Source of the DNA: Certhia americana
Lineage: Eukaryota; Chordata; Aves; Passeriformes; Certhiidae
NCBI GenBank assembly: GCA_018697195.1
Contig: CM031878.1
Span: 70,224,030-70,288,029 of the forward strand
Direction: 5' to 3'
DNA length: 64,000 bases
Shown here: positions 13,830-27,289 of the stretch, piece after piece
Numbering within the stretch: the stretch's first letter is position 1
How the letters are laid out: each line of letters begins with the position of its first letter
Notes under the pieces: model-generated
Databases searched by the model: none
Seen by the model: the letters and a program-made list of their open reading frames with translations, nothing else
Told to the model about the DNA's origin: nothing
Translations under genes and position numbers: made by a program

Positions 13830-16800
13830 TGGTCGTGTTGTGGTTATTGTTGTTGCTTTTTTGGTGGTTGCTAGAAGAGTGTGGATGTGACCATTTCATT
13901 TCAAATAGGCTGATGCACTTCTTGCATTAGTTAATTAATGAGATGTGCAGACTGAGTAGGGGACTGTAACAGGCACACTGCAATAGGAAGTAAATGTCTA
14001 AAACCTGCCCTGCTTGTGGCTCTAAAACATTGTTCTAGTTATTCCTGCCTGACGTGTTAAGGCAGAGGAATGACGGAATATTGCTCTAAGACTGTATCCT
14101 CCTCATTTAGCTCTGTTGCTGTTGATGAGATTTTCACTGCACTCACTGAATTGGCTGATTTTTCTTTTTCTTGGCATTTTGACATTACAAATAAAGCCAA
14201 ACCTATACTTACCTGATGAGATGTGAGAGCTTTGTTTCTGTGTGATCAGGCAAGAGCAACCTGCAATGTTTACAGCTGTTACTACATGTGTTATCAGAAC
14301 CTTCAGCTTACATGCACGAAAAAGATTGACAAATCAAAGCAGGTGACATTGAAAGCTCGGTGGCTGATTTTAAATAATAACGGTGAAGCCTAAACCACAC
14401 CCTGTAGACAGAAAGGGGCCGAAAAGCATGTTCCCAAGGCACCTGTGCCAGCACCTCCATCTCGTGCAGGACCACATCTACTTTGGCTGTTCCTGAAATA
14501 TTTTGAACTTAATCAATTCCAAGTGGCAAAGTTTAGATAGCTTGGCATGTTTTTTTCATGTTTAAACACTTGGAGTTCTTCACATTTTTCCTCCAAATTG
14601 AACGTCAGAACAAGCCCACCTGAAAACCAAAATAATTTCTTTTTCCTGCTCTTGGTGGCAGCATTTTCCAGGTAAAGTGAAGTGTCAGTAACTGCAGAGG
14701 ACTCCTCAAGGTTTCTCTGACAACTGATGCCTAATGCTATTCACAGGTCCCTTATTTATATTATTTTCCTCCAAATGTTCTCATCTCTTTATGATCCTTC
14801 TTAAAAGATAAAGTCACAATGCAGAGTCAATACCCTGAACATTCACTGCAGTTAATAAAACAGTTGCCTCTTGAGTCTTACAAACAGCAGTCTTTTAAAT
14901 CATACTCACACATCATTCATTTCCTTTTTCACCACATCATATGGTTGGCTAATGCTCTGTTTCAATTTCTCTAAAATTTTCAGGCATATTGTACTTTTTT
15001 TTGAACTGCAAAAATGCAGCCTAGGGTTTTTTGCTCACCATTTTAGTGTTTTTCACTTTCCTTTTTATTTTAACTTCAAACTAGTCCATGATTATTTTAC
15101 CTGATTGATTTCAGATATTTTTTCCAGCTAACCAAGGCTCCCTTGGATTTTAGCCTATCTTCAGGAGCACTGGCAGCTCTTCCAGGGTGCATTTTCTCAT
15201 GCTTAGCAAGAACAGAGTGCATACCCTTGCATTAAGTTACTTCCCAAAAAAATACCAAACAGCACTACATTGAATTCTTGCAGACCAATTATATCATTGG
15301 GGAAAAGGCACAAAGTAAAAACCAAGAGTTTTAAAACTCATTATGTATATAAGTATTTGATATAAATAGGAAGACAAAGCTATTCAGATTATACATCCTA
15401 TTTTCAGTTGGATAACTGGTTCAAAATATTTGAGAAGAGACAATTTGTTCTGCTTTTAGAAAGTCCAAGTAAATCAATACAGGATTTTCCAGTGGCTTTC
15501 ACTGCCAAAAGTGCAGTTTTATCTCCTGCTCCATGTTCTCTCCAGAAACTGCAGTTTACACACAACGGTTCTGACAGAGCAAGTTTTGCAGTCTGTATTG
15601 CACAGAATGTTTTCCTGAGCAGTAGTTTGAAAGATCCCAGATAAACCTTCAACAGTGACTTCATCTAAAGTTTGGTTTCACTAAGAGTCATCTACTACAT
15701 GTTTTATCACAGGTCATTCAAAAATTTGCTATTAACATTAATTTCCATGTGTGTTTAGGTAATTTAATGTCAGTCTTATTTCTTTGATTCTCTGTCTCAT
15801 TGTGAGTGCCTGCATATCCAAGAAGGTAAGAACTATCTCCATTACTATATCTCATTATTATGTTATTACATATTATCATGCTTGTTCTGATCAATGGTAC
15901 ATTTCCTATATGGAGTCTTTATCACATTTCTTCCACATGACCTTCATAATGGAAGTTTCTTTGATACACTAAAGAGCCTGCCATCCTTTCAGGTTTAATA
16001 TTATTCCTGGATGCATTTGCACTATCATTTCTGTAGTAAACTAATAGACTGCTAGCAAAGACTCTATCTAAACCTCATTTTTTCAACAACAAATAATTCT
16101 GTATCTAATCATTCTCTGTAGCTGTGTTGATGACAGCAACTGTAATAAGGAAATTATTTTTGAAGAAGCCAAATATCTCATAGAGCTGAAAAAATATCAT
16201 GTCACAAGAAAAAGATACATTGAGAATATTCTTTCTAACTTTTGTTAACCAGCGAGGGAGAGTGCAAACCCCAGGGAATCCTTGTTTCCTACCCTAGAGG
16301 GCTGGAAATTCACCTCTCTACCAGTGAAGGCAGAGCCCAAAGCCTTCAGCCCAGATTAACATACAATCACCAAGGAGATGCACAGGTCTGGCTTCCAGAG
16401 AAGCATGGTGGGGGCTGAAAAACAACCATAAAAAAAATGTCAAAAGGCAAGGATGCACCATAGGTAAAGCTGTTATCATCACTTGTGCTTCATTTTTTGC
16501 ATAACTATTAACAGTGATTTCAACAGCAGCAAAAGAGAACATCAGACGGCCTGACATTGCATTCAGGGTAAAGGACTTCAGGAAGTATCCACCTTTTATA
16601 TAGTCCGTGGAAGTTTCTATTTCTATGACTACATGCCTATAGAAGCCCTTAGTTCCTGTTAGGATTTTTTTTTCCCTTTCTTTTTTTCCTCCCCAAAATG
16701 CAGAAAAATAATAAAGTGTCCTTTGAATTACTTTAGCATTCTAACATTTTTGAAAAAACATGGTTTTTTAATTCAAGAATCTCATATTAGAAAGTAAGGA

Positions 16801-17027
16801 AGTTCTTGTTCTTTCAAATCAAGAAATAAAAGTACTGTGAATTAAGACCAATTTGCATTATCATTTTTACATATGAAGACCTTACTGCAAATTAAGATGA
16901 ATTCTGGATGCCCAATTAATTCTTTCTACTAAACTGTCAATATCCATGCTTCTAAGGAAGACTTCAAGAGTAACCTTACTGTTTAGTCTATGCACAACAG
17001 CATGCCATCCATGCCCTAAAATTTTTC
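13828..17027. other. Intergenic DNA, no gene recognised
   Basis: AT-rich single-copy sequence. Open frames are short and unlike any family I know, and no repeat family was identified. Confidence 0.45.
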
Positions 17028-19960
17028 TCTCCCTCTAGCTCTGTTTTGCCTGTCCCATTCACAACTATTTCCAGAATTTCAGTCAACACTTGGTCCTCTT
17101 GCTAGTTCTTTAGTTAGTTCCTCTCGTACATGAGTCACATGTAAAACATGCCATGTTTTACTGTCGTTACTCTGCCTCTTGTGATTACTTGCTTCTTGTG
17201 ATTACTTTTCAGAGTGCTTTGACTTTATCTTGCAAAAGATTTAAAAACTATCCAGCTATTTGTCTTACAGACTGGGTAAGCAACATACATATGACTTATT
17301 CCCAGGCTTTTTTTCATTCTCCCCCCACCCCTCCCACCTAAGACCACCTATCAGTATTTTCTTAAAAAAAATTCAGAACACTACCTACCAAGCACGGCAT
17401 CCCTCTCTGCACATACAGCACAATAAAAAGCTTTCAGTTTTCTCACTTCTTGCTCTGAGAACTCTCCTGAGCAATTCTTGGTGTACAATAAATAATAATC
17501 TACTGAGTACACCTCTACAACCACTTAGGCATTTTCATAGCTCCATAAATTATATAAAGGTAAGAGGAAATGACAATACTTTGGTGACTAAATTTAACAT
17601 ATTCAAAAGAAAGAAAAAAAACCTCAAACAAAAACAACCAACAAACTAAACTAAAAAGCAGGTGCAATTTAAAGCCTTTTACCATAAATTTATAGTTTTC
17701 AGTCCGTGGTCCAAGAAATGCCAGGTGCTAATCTGTTACACAGCACTGCTACCTCCTCAATGTTCTCCCTCTGCTTCCACAGATAACAAGCTATTTGAAA
17801 AGATGCCTGCAAAAAACAGCTGGAAACAAAGCCTAGGAGCCAGAAATATGTGCTTTATCAGCTTATGCCTTTTTTAAGAGAGGTACTGTAGAATAATCTG
17901 CTAGAATTTTACTCTACAGAAAGTACAGAAACACTTTCATAGCATCTCATTAACTGTAGCATAACTATAAACCATAAAGATTGGGCATTATGTGATACTA
18001 CATGGAGCAATATGGAAATTCACTTAGTCTGGAAAAGTCTTCAGGATAGTGCATGATGGATCTTAACAGATCTCTTGATAGAGAGAATTCAGTACATTAG
18101 ACCAATTTTATAGTACTCTTCTTTTAGCTTTTACAAGTGTCAATCCATTTAGGTATAAAGAAGTGTAAAATAATCCTGTTGTTTGTGGTAATTCTGGGCA
18201 ATGAAAGAAACCACATGATGAAAAGGTGCCAGCTTGTGCAAAATGCAGAGGACCATCTGCTCAACAACACAGGGTTTCACAAGACTCTATTCTGTATTAC
18301 CTCTCCAGCAGACTTAAAATTTAATTCAAGTTCTTCATCAATGCACTCTAAAAGAACTTGATCTTTGTCAGAAGACAAAGAAGAAGAATCAGCAAATGGT
18401 CAGTAAATGGTGGCATTCATCAGTACATGGTGGTTCATATACTGGGAATGTGTAAGTAGTGGTGGAAAGGACCTCTGCAACTATGGAGTTTACATACACT
18501 AACTGAATTAAGGGGGACAAAAATTTAACAGAGATGTTATAACTCTGTCTGTCACTTGAAAAAAAAGAACCCCTGCTTTCCAAGTCACACCTAACCTAGA
18601 AAATAGCAACTAGAAAATTTTCTTTCATGTCCAAGCTAGATTTTGCTTTTTGCTTCTGCCGTGCTCACTTTATCCCCCAAACCTTCTTACCATTCCTAGA
18701 AGAAAAAAACCACAACCCTATTACAAGGACATTCACATTTCTAAGCCTTCATTTGTATATCTTTGTTTCCATGAACTTCTGGTTTCATTGCACAGAGAGA
18801 TTTTACAGTTCTGTAATAGAAAAGGCCATGAGTTGCATAAATTCCAAAAGTTGTTTTTTTGTTTATTTTCAAACCTGATATTCACTTAGTTCTACAGCAG
18901 CAGAGAATGCTGATGCTTTTATGCAGTGAAAGCTGTTGTAAGCCATTTACATTTTTAAGGTAGATAATGGTGCCCAGAGACACAACATGAGATGAAACTC
19001 AAAACATCTACTTTTTTTGAATTTACTTCTTAGTAAGTATTATTTTTTTTTTAATATAACAAGAGTTTATATAACACTGAAAGCAGTGTTTTCAGACACC
19101 ACAGAAGAGGTTAACAGAAAGAAGAGATTTCTATTGTGTCTTACTACTTCACATTTAAGATTCATTTATTCACAATACACCTCAGACTGATTACACATAG
19201 CATCATTTAAAACAAGCACCATGCAGACTTTTCTAAACCATGAACTTCAGATCAGTACTGAATAAAAAATACAGCTAAGTATAGCAACAGTTTCCTTTTG
19301 TTTAATATCAAGAAAAAGCCTTCCTGGTACAGTACTGGTGAGGGCTTTAGGAGAACTGAGGGCACAGGATACAAGCAAAGAGGTTGGATTTGAGCACAGA
19401 CCTCTGGTCCACTTCTTCTTTCCCAGCTTCACCTTCCCTGTCTTCTTCTCCTCTTCGTAATCGTACTGCGGTCTTCCTCTCACAATGACTTTTGTCCTGA
19501 AAAGTAGAAAGGCACTAAATACTGGAAGCATCCTGCCACCACCGACCCCCTGCTCAAAGCAGCATTTTTGGTAGAAAACATTGTCCATGTGGACCTTACA
19601 CAAACGGACCATCATCCTTGGGAAGTGGAGAGTGAGTGCTGGATCTCTTCTCCCTTGGTATTCACCACAGATACATGTACATGACTCAGAGCTGCGTCAG
19701 GGGAGGTTCAGACCTGGCATGAGCAGTATTTCTAATTACCAAGACAGGGGCAAAACCACTGAGCACTTGGGCACAACTTCCTTATTGAGGTGTCCAATCC
19801 CCAAGCCTCTCAGTGTCCCAGAGGCATTTGAGGACGGTGTCTTTAAAATGTGGCTTACTTTGGGTCACCCCTGATGTGATTCAGGGAGCTAAACAGAGGA
19901 TGGTTGAAGGTCTCTTCTAATGAAATACTATTTTTTTTCCGCTCTTTCTGCTTATCTTTT
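17028..19960. repeat. First copy of a 2.9 kb direct repeat
   Basis: It aligns from end to end with 20713-23645, starting at CTCTAGCTCTGTTTTGCC and running into the CCTTT-type tract. It contains no recognised gene. The first 2.2 kb looks like ordinary single-copy sequence. The last several hundred bases, next to the gap, show small-indel noise when compared with the related segment at 36.9-37.5 kb. Confidence 0.9.
19312..19955 (+). mobile_element. CR1-containing segment, plus orientation
   Basis: It carries the CR1-like 3' phrases GACTCAGAGCTGCGTCAGGGG, AGGTTCAGACCTGGCAT, CAAGCCTCTCAGTGTCC and TTTGGGTCACCCCTGATG. The CR1 part is roughly 19600-19955. The 290 bases or so to its left are not obviously CR1 but are shared with the inverted copy at 36873-37470. 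The 3' end leads directly into a CCTTT-type microsatellite. Confidence 0.7.
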
Positions 19961-20366
19961 TCACTTTCTTTTCTCTTTCCTTTTCTCTTTCTTTTGCTCA
20001 TTCTTTTCCTTTCCTTTCCTTTCCTTTTACCCTTTGTTCCTTTTATTCTTTCCTTTTCCTGCTCTTCTTTCCTTTCCTTTCCTTTTCCTTTCCTTGTCCT
20101 ATCCTTTCCTTTCCTTTCCTTATTTCCTTTCCTTTTATCCTTTCCTTCTTTCCTTTTCCGTTCCTTTCCTTTCCTTTCCTTTCTTTCCTTCCTTTCCGTT
20201 CCTTTCCTTTCCTTTTTTTTCCTTTATCCTTTCCTTCCTTTCCTTTCCTAGTTCCTTTCCTTCCTTTTTCCTATTCGCTTTCCTTTTCCTTGCCTTTCCT
20301 TTCCTGTTTTCCTTTTCCTTTTCACTGTTCCTTCCTTTCCTTTCCTTTCCTTTCCTTCCTTTCCCT
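19956..20366. repeat. Pyrimidine-rich (CCTTT)n-type tract, left of the gap
   Basis: It consists of imperfect TTTCC/TTTTC units up to the N run. Frames through it give Phe/Ser/Leu/Pro strings and are not genes. Confidence 0.95.
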
Positions 20367-20712
20367 NNNNNNNNNNNNNNNNNNNNNNNNNNNNNNNNNN
20401 NNNNNNNNNNNNNNNNNNNNNNNNNNNNNNNNNNNNNNNNNNNNNNNNNNNNNNNNNNNNNNNNNNNNNNNNNNNNNNNNNNNNNNNNNNNNNNNNNNNN
20501 NNNNNNNNNNNNNNNNNNNNNNNNNNNNNNNNNNNNNNNNNNNNNNNNNNNNNNNNNNNNNNNNNNNNNNNNNNNNNNNNNNNNNNNNNNNNNNNNNNNN
20601 NNNNNNNNNNNNNNNNNNNNNNNNNNNNNNNNNNNNNNNNNNNNNNNNNNNNNNNNNNNNNNNNNNNNNNNNNNNNNNNNNNNNNNNNNNNNNNNNNNNN
20701 NNNNNNNNNNNN
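20367..20712. other. Assembly gap (346 N)
   Basis: A run of N interrupting the pyrimidine tract and separating the two copies of the 2.9 kb repeat. The non-round length suggests an estimated gap size. Confidence 1.
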
Positions 20713-23645
20713 TCTCTCTAGCTCTGTTTTGCCTGTCCCATTCACAACTATTCCAGAATTTCAGTCAACACTTGGTCCGCTTGCTAGTTCTTTAGTTAGT
20801 TCCTCTCGTCTGAATCCATGTAAAAGCATGGCATTGTTTTACTGTAGTTACTCTGGCCTCTTGTGATTACTTGCTTCTTGTGATTACTTTTTCAGAGTGC
20901 TTGACGTTATCTTGCAAGATTTTAAAACTATCCAGCTATTTGTCTTACAGACTGGGTAAGCAACATACTATGACTTATTCCCAGGCTTTTTTTTCATTCT
21001 TCGCCCCCACCCCTCCCCACCTCAAGACCACCTATCAGTATTTTCTTAAAAAAAAATTCAGAAGAACACTACCTACCAGCACGGCATCCTCTCGTGCACA
21101 TAACAGCACAATAAAAAGCTTCCGTTTTTCTTCACTTCTTGCTCTGAGAACTCTCCTGAGCAATTTCTGTGTACAATAAATAATAATCTAGCTGAGTAAC
21201 ACCGCTACAACCACTTACATTTTCATAGCTCCATAAATTATATAAAGTAAGAAGAACTGACAATACTTTTGGTGACGAAATTTAACATATTCAAAAGAAG
21301 AAAAAAAACCTCAAACAAAAACACCACAAACTAACCTAAAAGCAGGTGCAAATTTAAAGCCTTTTACCATAATTTGTATTTTCAGTCCGTGTCCAAGAAA
21401 ATGCCAGGTGCTAGTCTGTTACACGGCAACTGCTACCGTCCTCAAATGTTATCCCTCTGCTGTCCACAAGATAACAAGCGATTTGAAATGATGCCTAGCA
21501 AAAACAGCTGGAAACACGGCCTAGGACCAGAAATATGTGCTTTAATCAGCTTATGCCTTTTTTAAGAGAGGTACTGTAGATAATCTGCCTAGAATTTTAC
21601 TCTACAGAAAGTACAGAACACTTTCATAGCATCTCATTAACTGTAGCATAACTATAACCATAAAGATTGGGCATTATTGAGACCTACGTAGAGCATGTGG
21701 AAATTCCCTTAGTCTTGAAAAGTCTTTCAGGATAGTGCATGACAATCTTAAACCAGATCTCTTGATAGAGAGAATTCAGTACATTAGACCCATTTTATGT
21801 ACTCTTCTTTTAGATTTTACAAGTGTCAATCCATTTAGGTTATACAGAACGTATAAATAATCCTGTTGTTTGTGGTAATTCTGGCATATGAAAGAAACCA
21901 CTGATGAAAAAGGTGCCACTTGTGCAAAATGCAGAGGACCCTTCTGCTCAACCCACCCAGGGTTTTCACAAGACTCTATTCTGTATTACCTCTCTAGCAG
22001 ACTTAAAATTTAATTCAAGTTCTTCATCAATGCACTCTAAAAAACTTTGTCCTTGTCAGAAGACAAAGAAGAGAATCAGCAAATGGTCAGTAAAAATGAG
22101 TGGCATTCATCCAGTACATGGTGGTTCTATTCCTGGAAACAGTGTAGTAGTGGTGGAAGGACCTCTGCAACTATGAGTTTTACATACACTAAACTGAATT
22201 AAGGGGGACAAAAATTTAAACAGAGATGTTATAGCACTCTGTCCTGTCACTTGAAAAAAAGAACCGCCTGCCTTTCGCCTAGTCCACCCTAACCTTAGAA
22301 ATAGCAATAGAAAATTCCTTTCCTGTCAGGCTAGATTTGCTTTTTGCTTCTGGCCGCTACACTTTATCCCCCAACCTTCTTACCATTCCTAGAAGAAAAA
22401 ACCACAACCCTATACAAGGACATTCACATTTGTCTAAGCCTTGATTTGTATATCGTTGTTTCCCATGAACTTCTGGTTTCATTGCACAAGAGATTTTTAA
22501 CAGTTCTGTATAGAAAAGGCCATGAGTTGCCATAAATTCCAAAAGTTGTTTTTTTTGTTTCGTTTCCAACCTGATATTCACTTAGTTCTACGCAGCAGAG
22601 ATGCTGATGCTTTTTGCAGTGAAAGCTGTTTGTAAGCCATTTACATTTTTAGGTAGATAATGGTGGCCCAAGACACGCACATGAGATTGAAACTCAAAAC
22701 ATCTACTTTTTTGATTTACTCTTAGTAAGTATTATTTTTTTTATAATATAACAAGAGTTTTTTATATAACACGAAAGCAGTGTTTTCAGGACCGCACAGA
22801 AGAGGTTAACAGAAAGAAGATATTTCTATTGTGTCTTACTACTTCACTTTAAGATTCATTTATTCACATACACCTCAGACTGATTACACATGCTCCATGT
22901 AAACAAGCACCAGGCAGACTTTTCCTAAACCATGAACTTTCAGATCAGTTCGAGTACAAAAATACGCTAAGTATAGCAACAGTTTCCTTTTGTTTTAATC
23001 TCAGCAAATAGCCTTCCTGGTACAGTAACTGTGGGGCTTTAGGAGACTTGAGGGCACAGGATACAGGGCAAAGGAGTGACATTTGAGCACAGACCCTGGT
23101 CCACTTTGGGATCTTCTTGCCCAGCTTCACCTTACCTGTCTCTTCTCCTCTGCTGAATCTTCTGCGTCTTCTCTCACTCCACTTTTGTCCTGAAGTAGAA
23201 AGCACTAAATACTGGAAGCATCCTGCCACCCATGCTCAAAAGACAGCATTTTTGGTAGAAAACATGTCCATGTGGAACTTACAACACAAACTGACCATCA
23301 TCTGGTGTGGTAGTATGGAGAGGGAAGTGCGATCTCTTCTCCCTGGGATTCACCCACAGATACATGGAAATGACTCAGAGCTGCGTCAGGGGAGGTTCAG
23401 ACCTGGCATTACGCAACGGTATTTCTTTTACCAAGAGCAGGGCAAACACTGAGCACTGGGCAAATACTTGCCTTGATAGGTGTCCAATGCCCCCAAAAAA
23501 GAGGGGCCCCCTCTCATTGTCCCCGAGTCATTTGACAGTGTCTTTGACTTTGCTTTACCTTTGGGTCACGCCCTGATTGGCATCAGGGAGCTAGAAAGAT
23601 GATGGTTGAAGGTCCTCTTCTAATGAAATAACTATTTTCTTTTCT
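20713..23645. repeat. Second copy of the 2.9 kb direct repeat, error-like
   Basis: Collinear with 17028-19960 at nearly the same length but with a 1-2 base insertion or deletion every few tens of bases. Many are in homopolymers or are single inserted G or C bases. Examples are CATACTATGAC against CATACATATGAC, and CTACCGTCCTCAAATG against CTACCTCCTCAATG. This is the error signature of uncorrected single-molecule long reads, so the copy is probably an artefact of gap filling. Confidence 0.85.
23002..23630 (+). mobile_element. CR1-containing segment in the second repeat copy
   Basis: Counterpart of 19312-19955. At several points, for example CTCCTCTGCTGAATCTTCTG, it matches the inverted copy near 37.3 kb better than the first copy does. 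So both local copies carry independent noise around the same underlying sequence. Confidence 0.65.
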
Positions 23646-24533
23646 CTTTTCTCTTTCTTTTCTCCTTTTCTTTTCTCTTTCTTTTCTCTTTCTTTTCTCT
23701 TTCTTTTCTTTCCTTTCCTTTCCTTTCTCTTTCGCGTTTTCTTTATCCTTTTTTCCTGTTCTTTCCTTTCCTTATCCTTTCCTTCCTTTCCTTTCCTTAT
23801 CCTTTCCTTTCCTTTTCCTTTCCTTTCCTTTCCTTTCCTTTCCTTCCTATTCCTTTTCCTTTCTTTCCTTTCCTTTCATTTCCTTTCCTTTCCTTTCCTT
23901 TCTTTCCTTTCCTTTCCTTATCCGTTCCTGTCCCTTTCCTTTTCCTTTCACGTTCCTTTCCTTTCTTTCCTTTCCTTTCCTTTTTAAAAAAAAAAAAAAT
24001 CCTTTCCTTTACTTTCCTTTCCTTTTCCTTTTCCTTTCCTTTCCTTTGCCTTTCCTTTCCTTTCTTTTTTTCCTTTCCTTTCCTTTCCTTGTTCCCTTTC
24101 CTTTCCTTTCCTTTCCTTTCCTTTCTTTTTCCGTTCCTTTCCTTTCCTTTTCTTTCATTTTTTTTTTTTTTCGAACACCTTTTTGCCTGTCACTTCATTG
24201 TCAAAAAATTAATTCTTTTCTGTCTTTTCTTTTTCCTTTTCTTTTCTTTTCGTTTCTTTGTTTTCTTTTTCTGTTGTTTCTTTTCCCTTTTCTTTTCTTT
24301 AAACCTTTCCACTTTCTTTTTTTCTTTTCTTTTCTTTTCTTTTCTTTTTCTTTTCCGTTTTCCCTTTTCTTGTTCTTTTTTCTTTTCTTTCACTTTTTTC
24401 TTTCTTTTCTTTCCTTTTCTTTTCCTTTTCTTTCCTTTTCTTTCCTTTTCTTTCCTTTTCTGTTCTTTTTCTTTTTTTCTTTTCTTTTCTTCCTTTGTTC
24501 CTTTCCTTTTCTTTTCATCGGTTCTAGTTTTCA
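23636..24533. repeat. Pyrimidine-rich tract, about 0.9 kb
   Basis: CCTTT and TTTTC units with a 13-A run near 23986-23998. There is an embedded less repetitive patch at about 24170-24220. Such mirror-like homopyrimidine DNA is prone to triplex formation and assembly failure. The long plus-strand frames here are low-complexity artefacts. Confidence 0.95.
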
Positions 24534-24586
24534 TGCCACATACCTCTTTTCATGGAGTTCTCAGGTCATTTTTTCTATCCAACTCA

Positions 24587-25095
24587 AGGGAATATGATGG
24601 CTGATTACTGTGTAAAATTTGCAAGACTTTGGGAATAAAAAATTAATAAATCAGGAATTAAAAAAGTCTTTTCTGCTTGCCTATAGGTGATAATTTGAAT
24701 AGAAGTGAGAAAAACATTTTTCCCGTTATTAGCTCCACACAAGGCAGATAATGGGTTTGTTCTGGGCATGTGCTAGGGCTTTTAATAAAAATTCTCTCAA
24801 ATAACTGTCTCAGGCTGCTATTCAACTGCAAGAAACACTTATGATCATCCTCATTATTATTATTATTATTATTATACCACCAGCATTAGCATCACAATTA
24901 CGTGTCATAACATCCAACAGCTCAATAGTAGAAGATCCCAAAGGACAGGATGGAGAGAAAAATCCAATTTCCAATTATCCTGTTGGAGCTGAAATGCTCT
25001 CATTACAGCATCAGACCTGTTCTTCAACATCTGAGAAACTGAACCCTTGTGAAAGATGCTGTAAAATCAACACTGGCACAGCACTTGGAGGAGGA
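24587..25095 (+). repeat. Left arm of an inverted repeat pair
   Basis: Roughly 90% identical by eye to the reverse complement of 35874-36390. Shared runs include GGGTTTGTTCTGGGCAT, AACTGTCTCAGGCTGCTATT and CCAATTATCCTGTTGGAGCT. It includes a short ATT repeat. An apparent peptide frame is shared by both arms, but base changes alter amino acids freely, so it is not a gene. Confidence 0.85.
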
Positions 25096-27289
25096 CAATT
25101 CTCCCAGTCAAATCTGCAATAGTTTTTTAAATAAGAAAATGTGGGTTTTGTTTGGGTTTTTTTTAATTCTGTGTCTGGTTTTAAAATAACCATTTCCAAC
25201 AAAAACCATATTTAACATAACCTTCTGTTATATTAAACATTAGATATTGGACATGGCACCAGGTGCATGAGTTTCTTTCTGTCTTCATCTTTTCCAGAAC
25301 ATAGATCAGACAATTAAAGCCTTCCTATCAATTTCATACTCTGCTCTTTTTTGTAGCTTAGGAGATATGTTTCCAAATCTACACTTCAGCTTTTACTATT
25401 TGAATTTTCTGTAATAATTTCTGAGAGTACAAAATTTTGTGTTCCCCCCCCCCGCCCCCGAAATTAACGAGATCAAACCTGAAAATTTACAGTCTGTGTT
25501 GCTATTGCTTCTATTATGCACAACACCCCAGGGGTAGACACTAACAATCTGAAAGGACACTGCACAGAATTAGACTTTGTAAAGTCTCATAGAGAACCGA
25601 GAAAACAGTTATGCACACTGAAATTGTGCTCCACATTAGGAAAAAGTTCTTGTAAATTACTGAAATGTTTTAACATCATAATTACGATGACACTGTTTCA
25701 AATATTTTAACCTTACAGCACAATCACTTCCTTACCTCACTAGTCACCCTTCCATCACTCATTAGTTCATAGATAATGTAATTTTCTTTACCCTTTATAG
25801 TTCATACCAGGGAATGCACTCTTAAGAAAAGATTCCCTCCATTTGTTTTTTGGCAACAAACATTCTTGGATAGCACAGCATTATCGAGGAAATAACTTCA
25901 TTTGGCACCAGTAGAGTCAACCATGACATCCCAGCATCTGGAATCAGCTTATAGCCGAGTTTGTCTAAAGACAAATTGCCTCATTTGGTACAGTGCTATA
26001 ACTGGCAACTGGAACAACTTTGTTCTATAGGACAAACTGGAAATAGAGCTGTAATCTGCAGGTGGAACTTGAAAAAGGGACTTGGAGCTGAAACTTCTTG
26101 TGAGAAAGTACACAACTGATACGTCATCCTGTCAACCACATACTCACAAGTTTCTCTAACACAGATACAGTTTATTTGAAGAACTGTAAACCACTTAGGT
26201 ACTGGGCAGGTAACAACTCTATTCAGTGAAAGAAGCTGCTTGAGTAGGCTGAGAATATGAAAAATCTGCAGCTCTTTCTAGAGATTCAGTCTACAAGAAC
26301 TATGTAGGATTTGCTCATTTTGAGAGACCTGAGGCAGTATCCTAATTCGGAGCAAATTTAGCAAGCACCTGTCATCCAGGAACTCAAGCTGCATTGCAAG
26401 CAGAGCCTGTCGTCACTTGGTTAACCTCAAGAAGCAATTTAGGAGCTGAATTCCCAACCAGCACAACCCCCAGCACTTGCTGTGAGAAGCACAGAGCCTG
26501 ATGTGACACAGCAGCAGTAAGCTAGTGGTTCAAGCCACAGGTCACTTCTCTAGAGGCCAGACACAGCCCAGTCTTCACTGGGAGGGAAATCTGTCACACT
26601 TGCTAAGGAGGTGAGACCCTTCCAGAGGGAACATCACCCACCACTGAAACAGACACACTTTCAAATGGAAGTCCAGAACTTCGAACAGCCTGCAGGTGTT
26701 GAAGCATTTTATTTTCCAGAAAAACTGGTAGTTTCAACACTCTCCAACTCTTCCAGTTCTCTTCCAGTTTTGTAGTCAAAGTTATTAATCTGCCTTTGAT
26801 GCAATAGCTTTAAAGCTTGTGTTGGATTCCTCAGTAAGGAGGGCTCAGGCGAGGAAGAGAAACCAAGGCTTTCCCTTTCCTGTGTGTAAGGCAGGTCCAG
26901 TATGCTGGGTGAACAGAGAGAAGTGCGGTGAAAAAATGGTAAAACTTTTGCTGCTTTTAGCTGTTCACAAGGGAATATACTAAGAATTTTGCAATGAAAA
27001 AAAAAAAAACCAACTTCTCTGCCTGTCTTGGTATTTTATTTATTGATATAAATTTATGAGTAATAAATTCACTGTAATAAAGCTACTAGAAATTTTTTTT
27101 AAATTACAGCTACTGGTTACTGTATTGTTTTAGCTGGCTTATCTGTAATTGTAGTAATTTTTATAATTAATAAAAGCCTGAGCCAATGCATGTGTGAGGT
27201 CCACCATCCTAGTCAAATTTTTCATCTGTGATTACAGGAACTATCCGTCCTATCCCTAACCTTCTTGGGACTCATCATGGCAAGAATAA
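25096..27289. other. Intergenic DNA, no gene recognised
   Basis: AT-rich. It contains a poly-C run near 25444-25459 and an A run near 26998-27010. No coding or repeat family was identified. Confidence 0.45.

Noticed and set aside
19920..20795. Long plus-strand open frame of nearly 300 codons crossing the gap
   Set aside because: It is Phe/Ser/Leu/Pro low complexity from CCTTT-type repeats and runs through N bases. The same applies to the frames at 24046-24604 and 61062-61622.
20713..23645. A recent genuine tandem duplication
   Set aside because: Differences are mostly single-base indels and homopolymer changes rather than substitutions, and the copy abuts a gap. Artefact is more likely, as argued in the findings.
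24841..25122. Open frame whose peptide is echoed on the minus strand at 35737-36111
   Set aside because: The similarity comes from the inverted DNA repeat. Differences between the arms change amino acids freely, and the frame ends differ, so there is no sign of selection on a protein.
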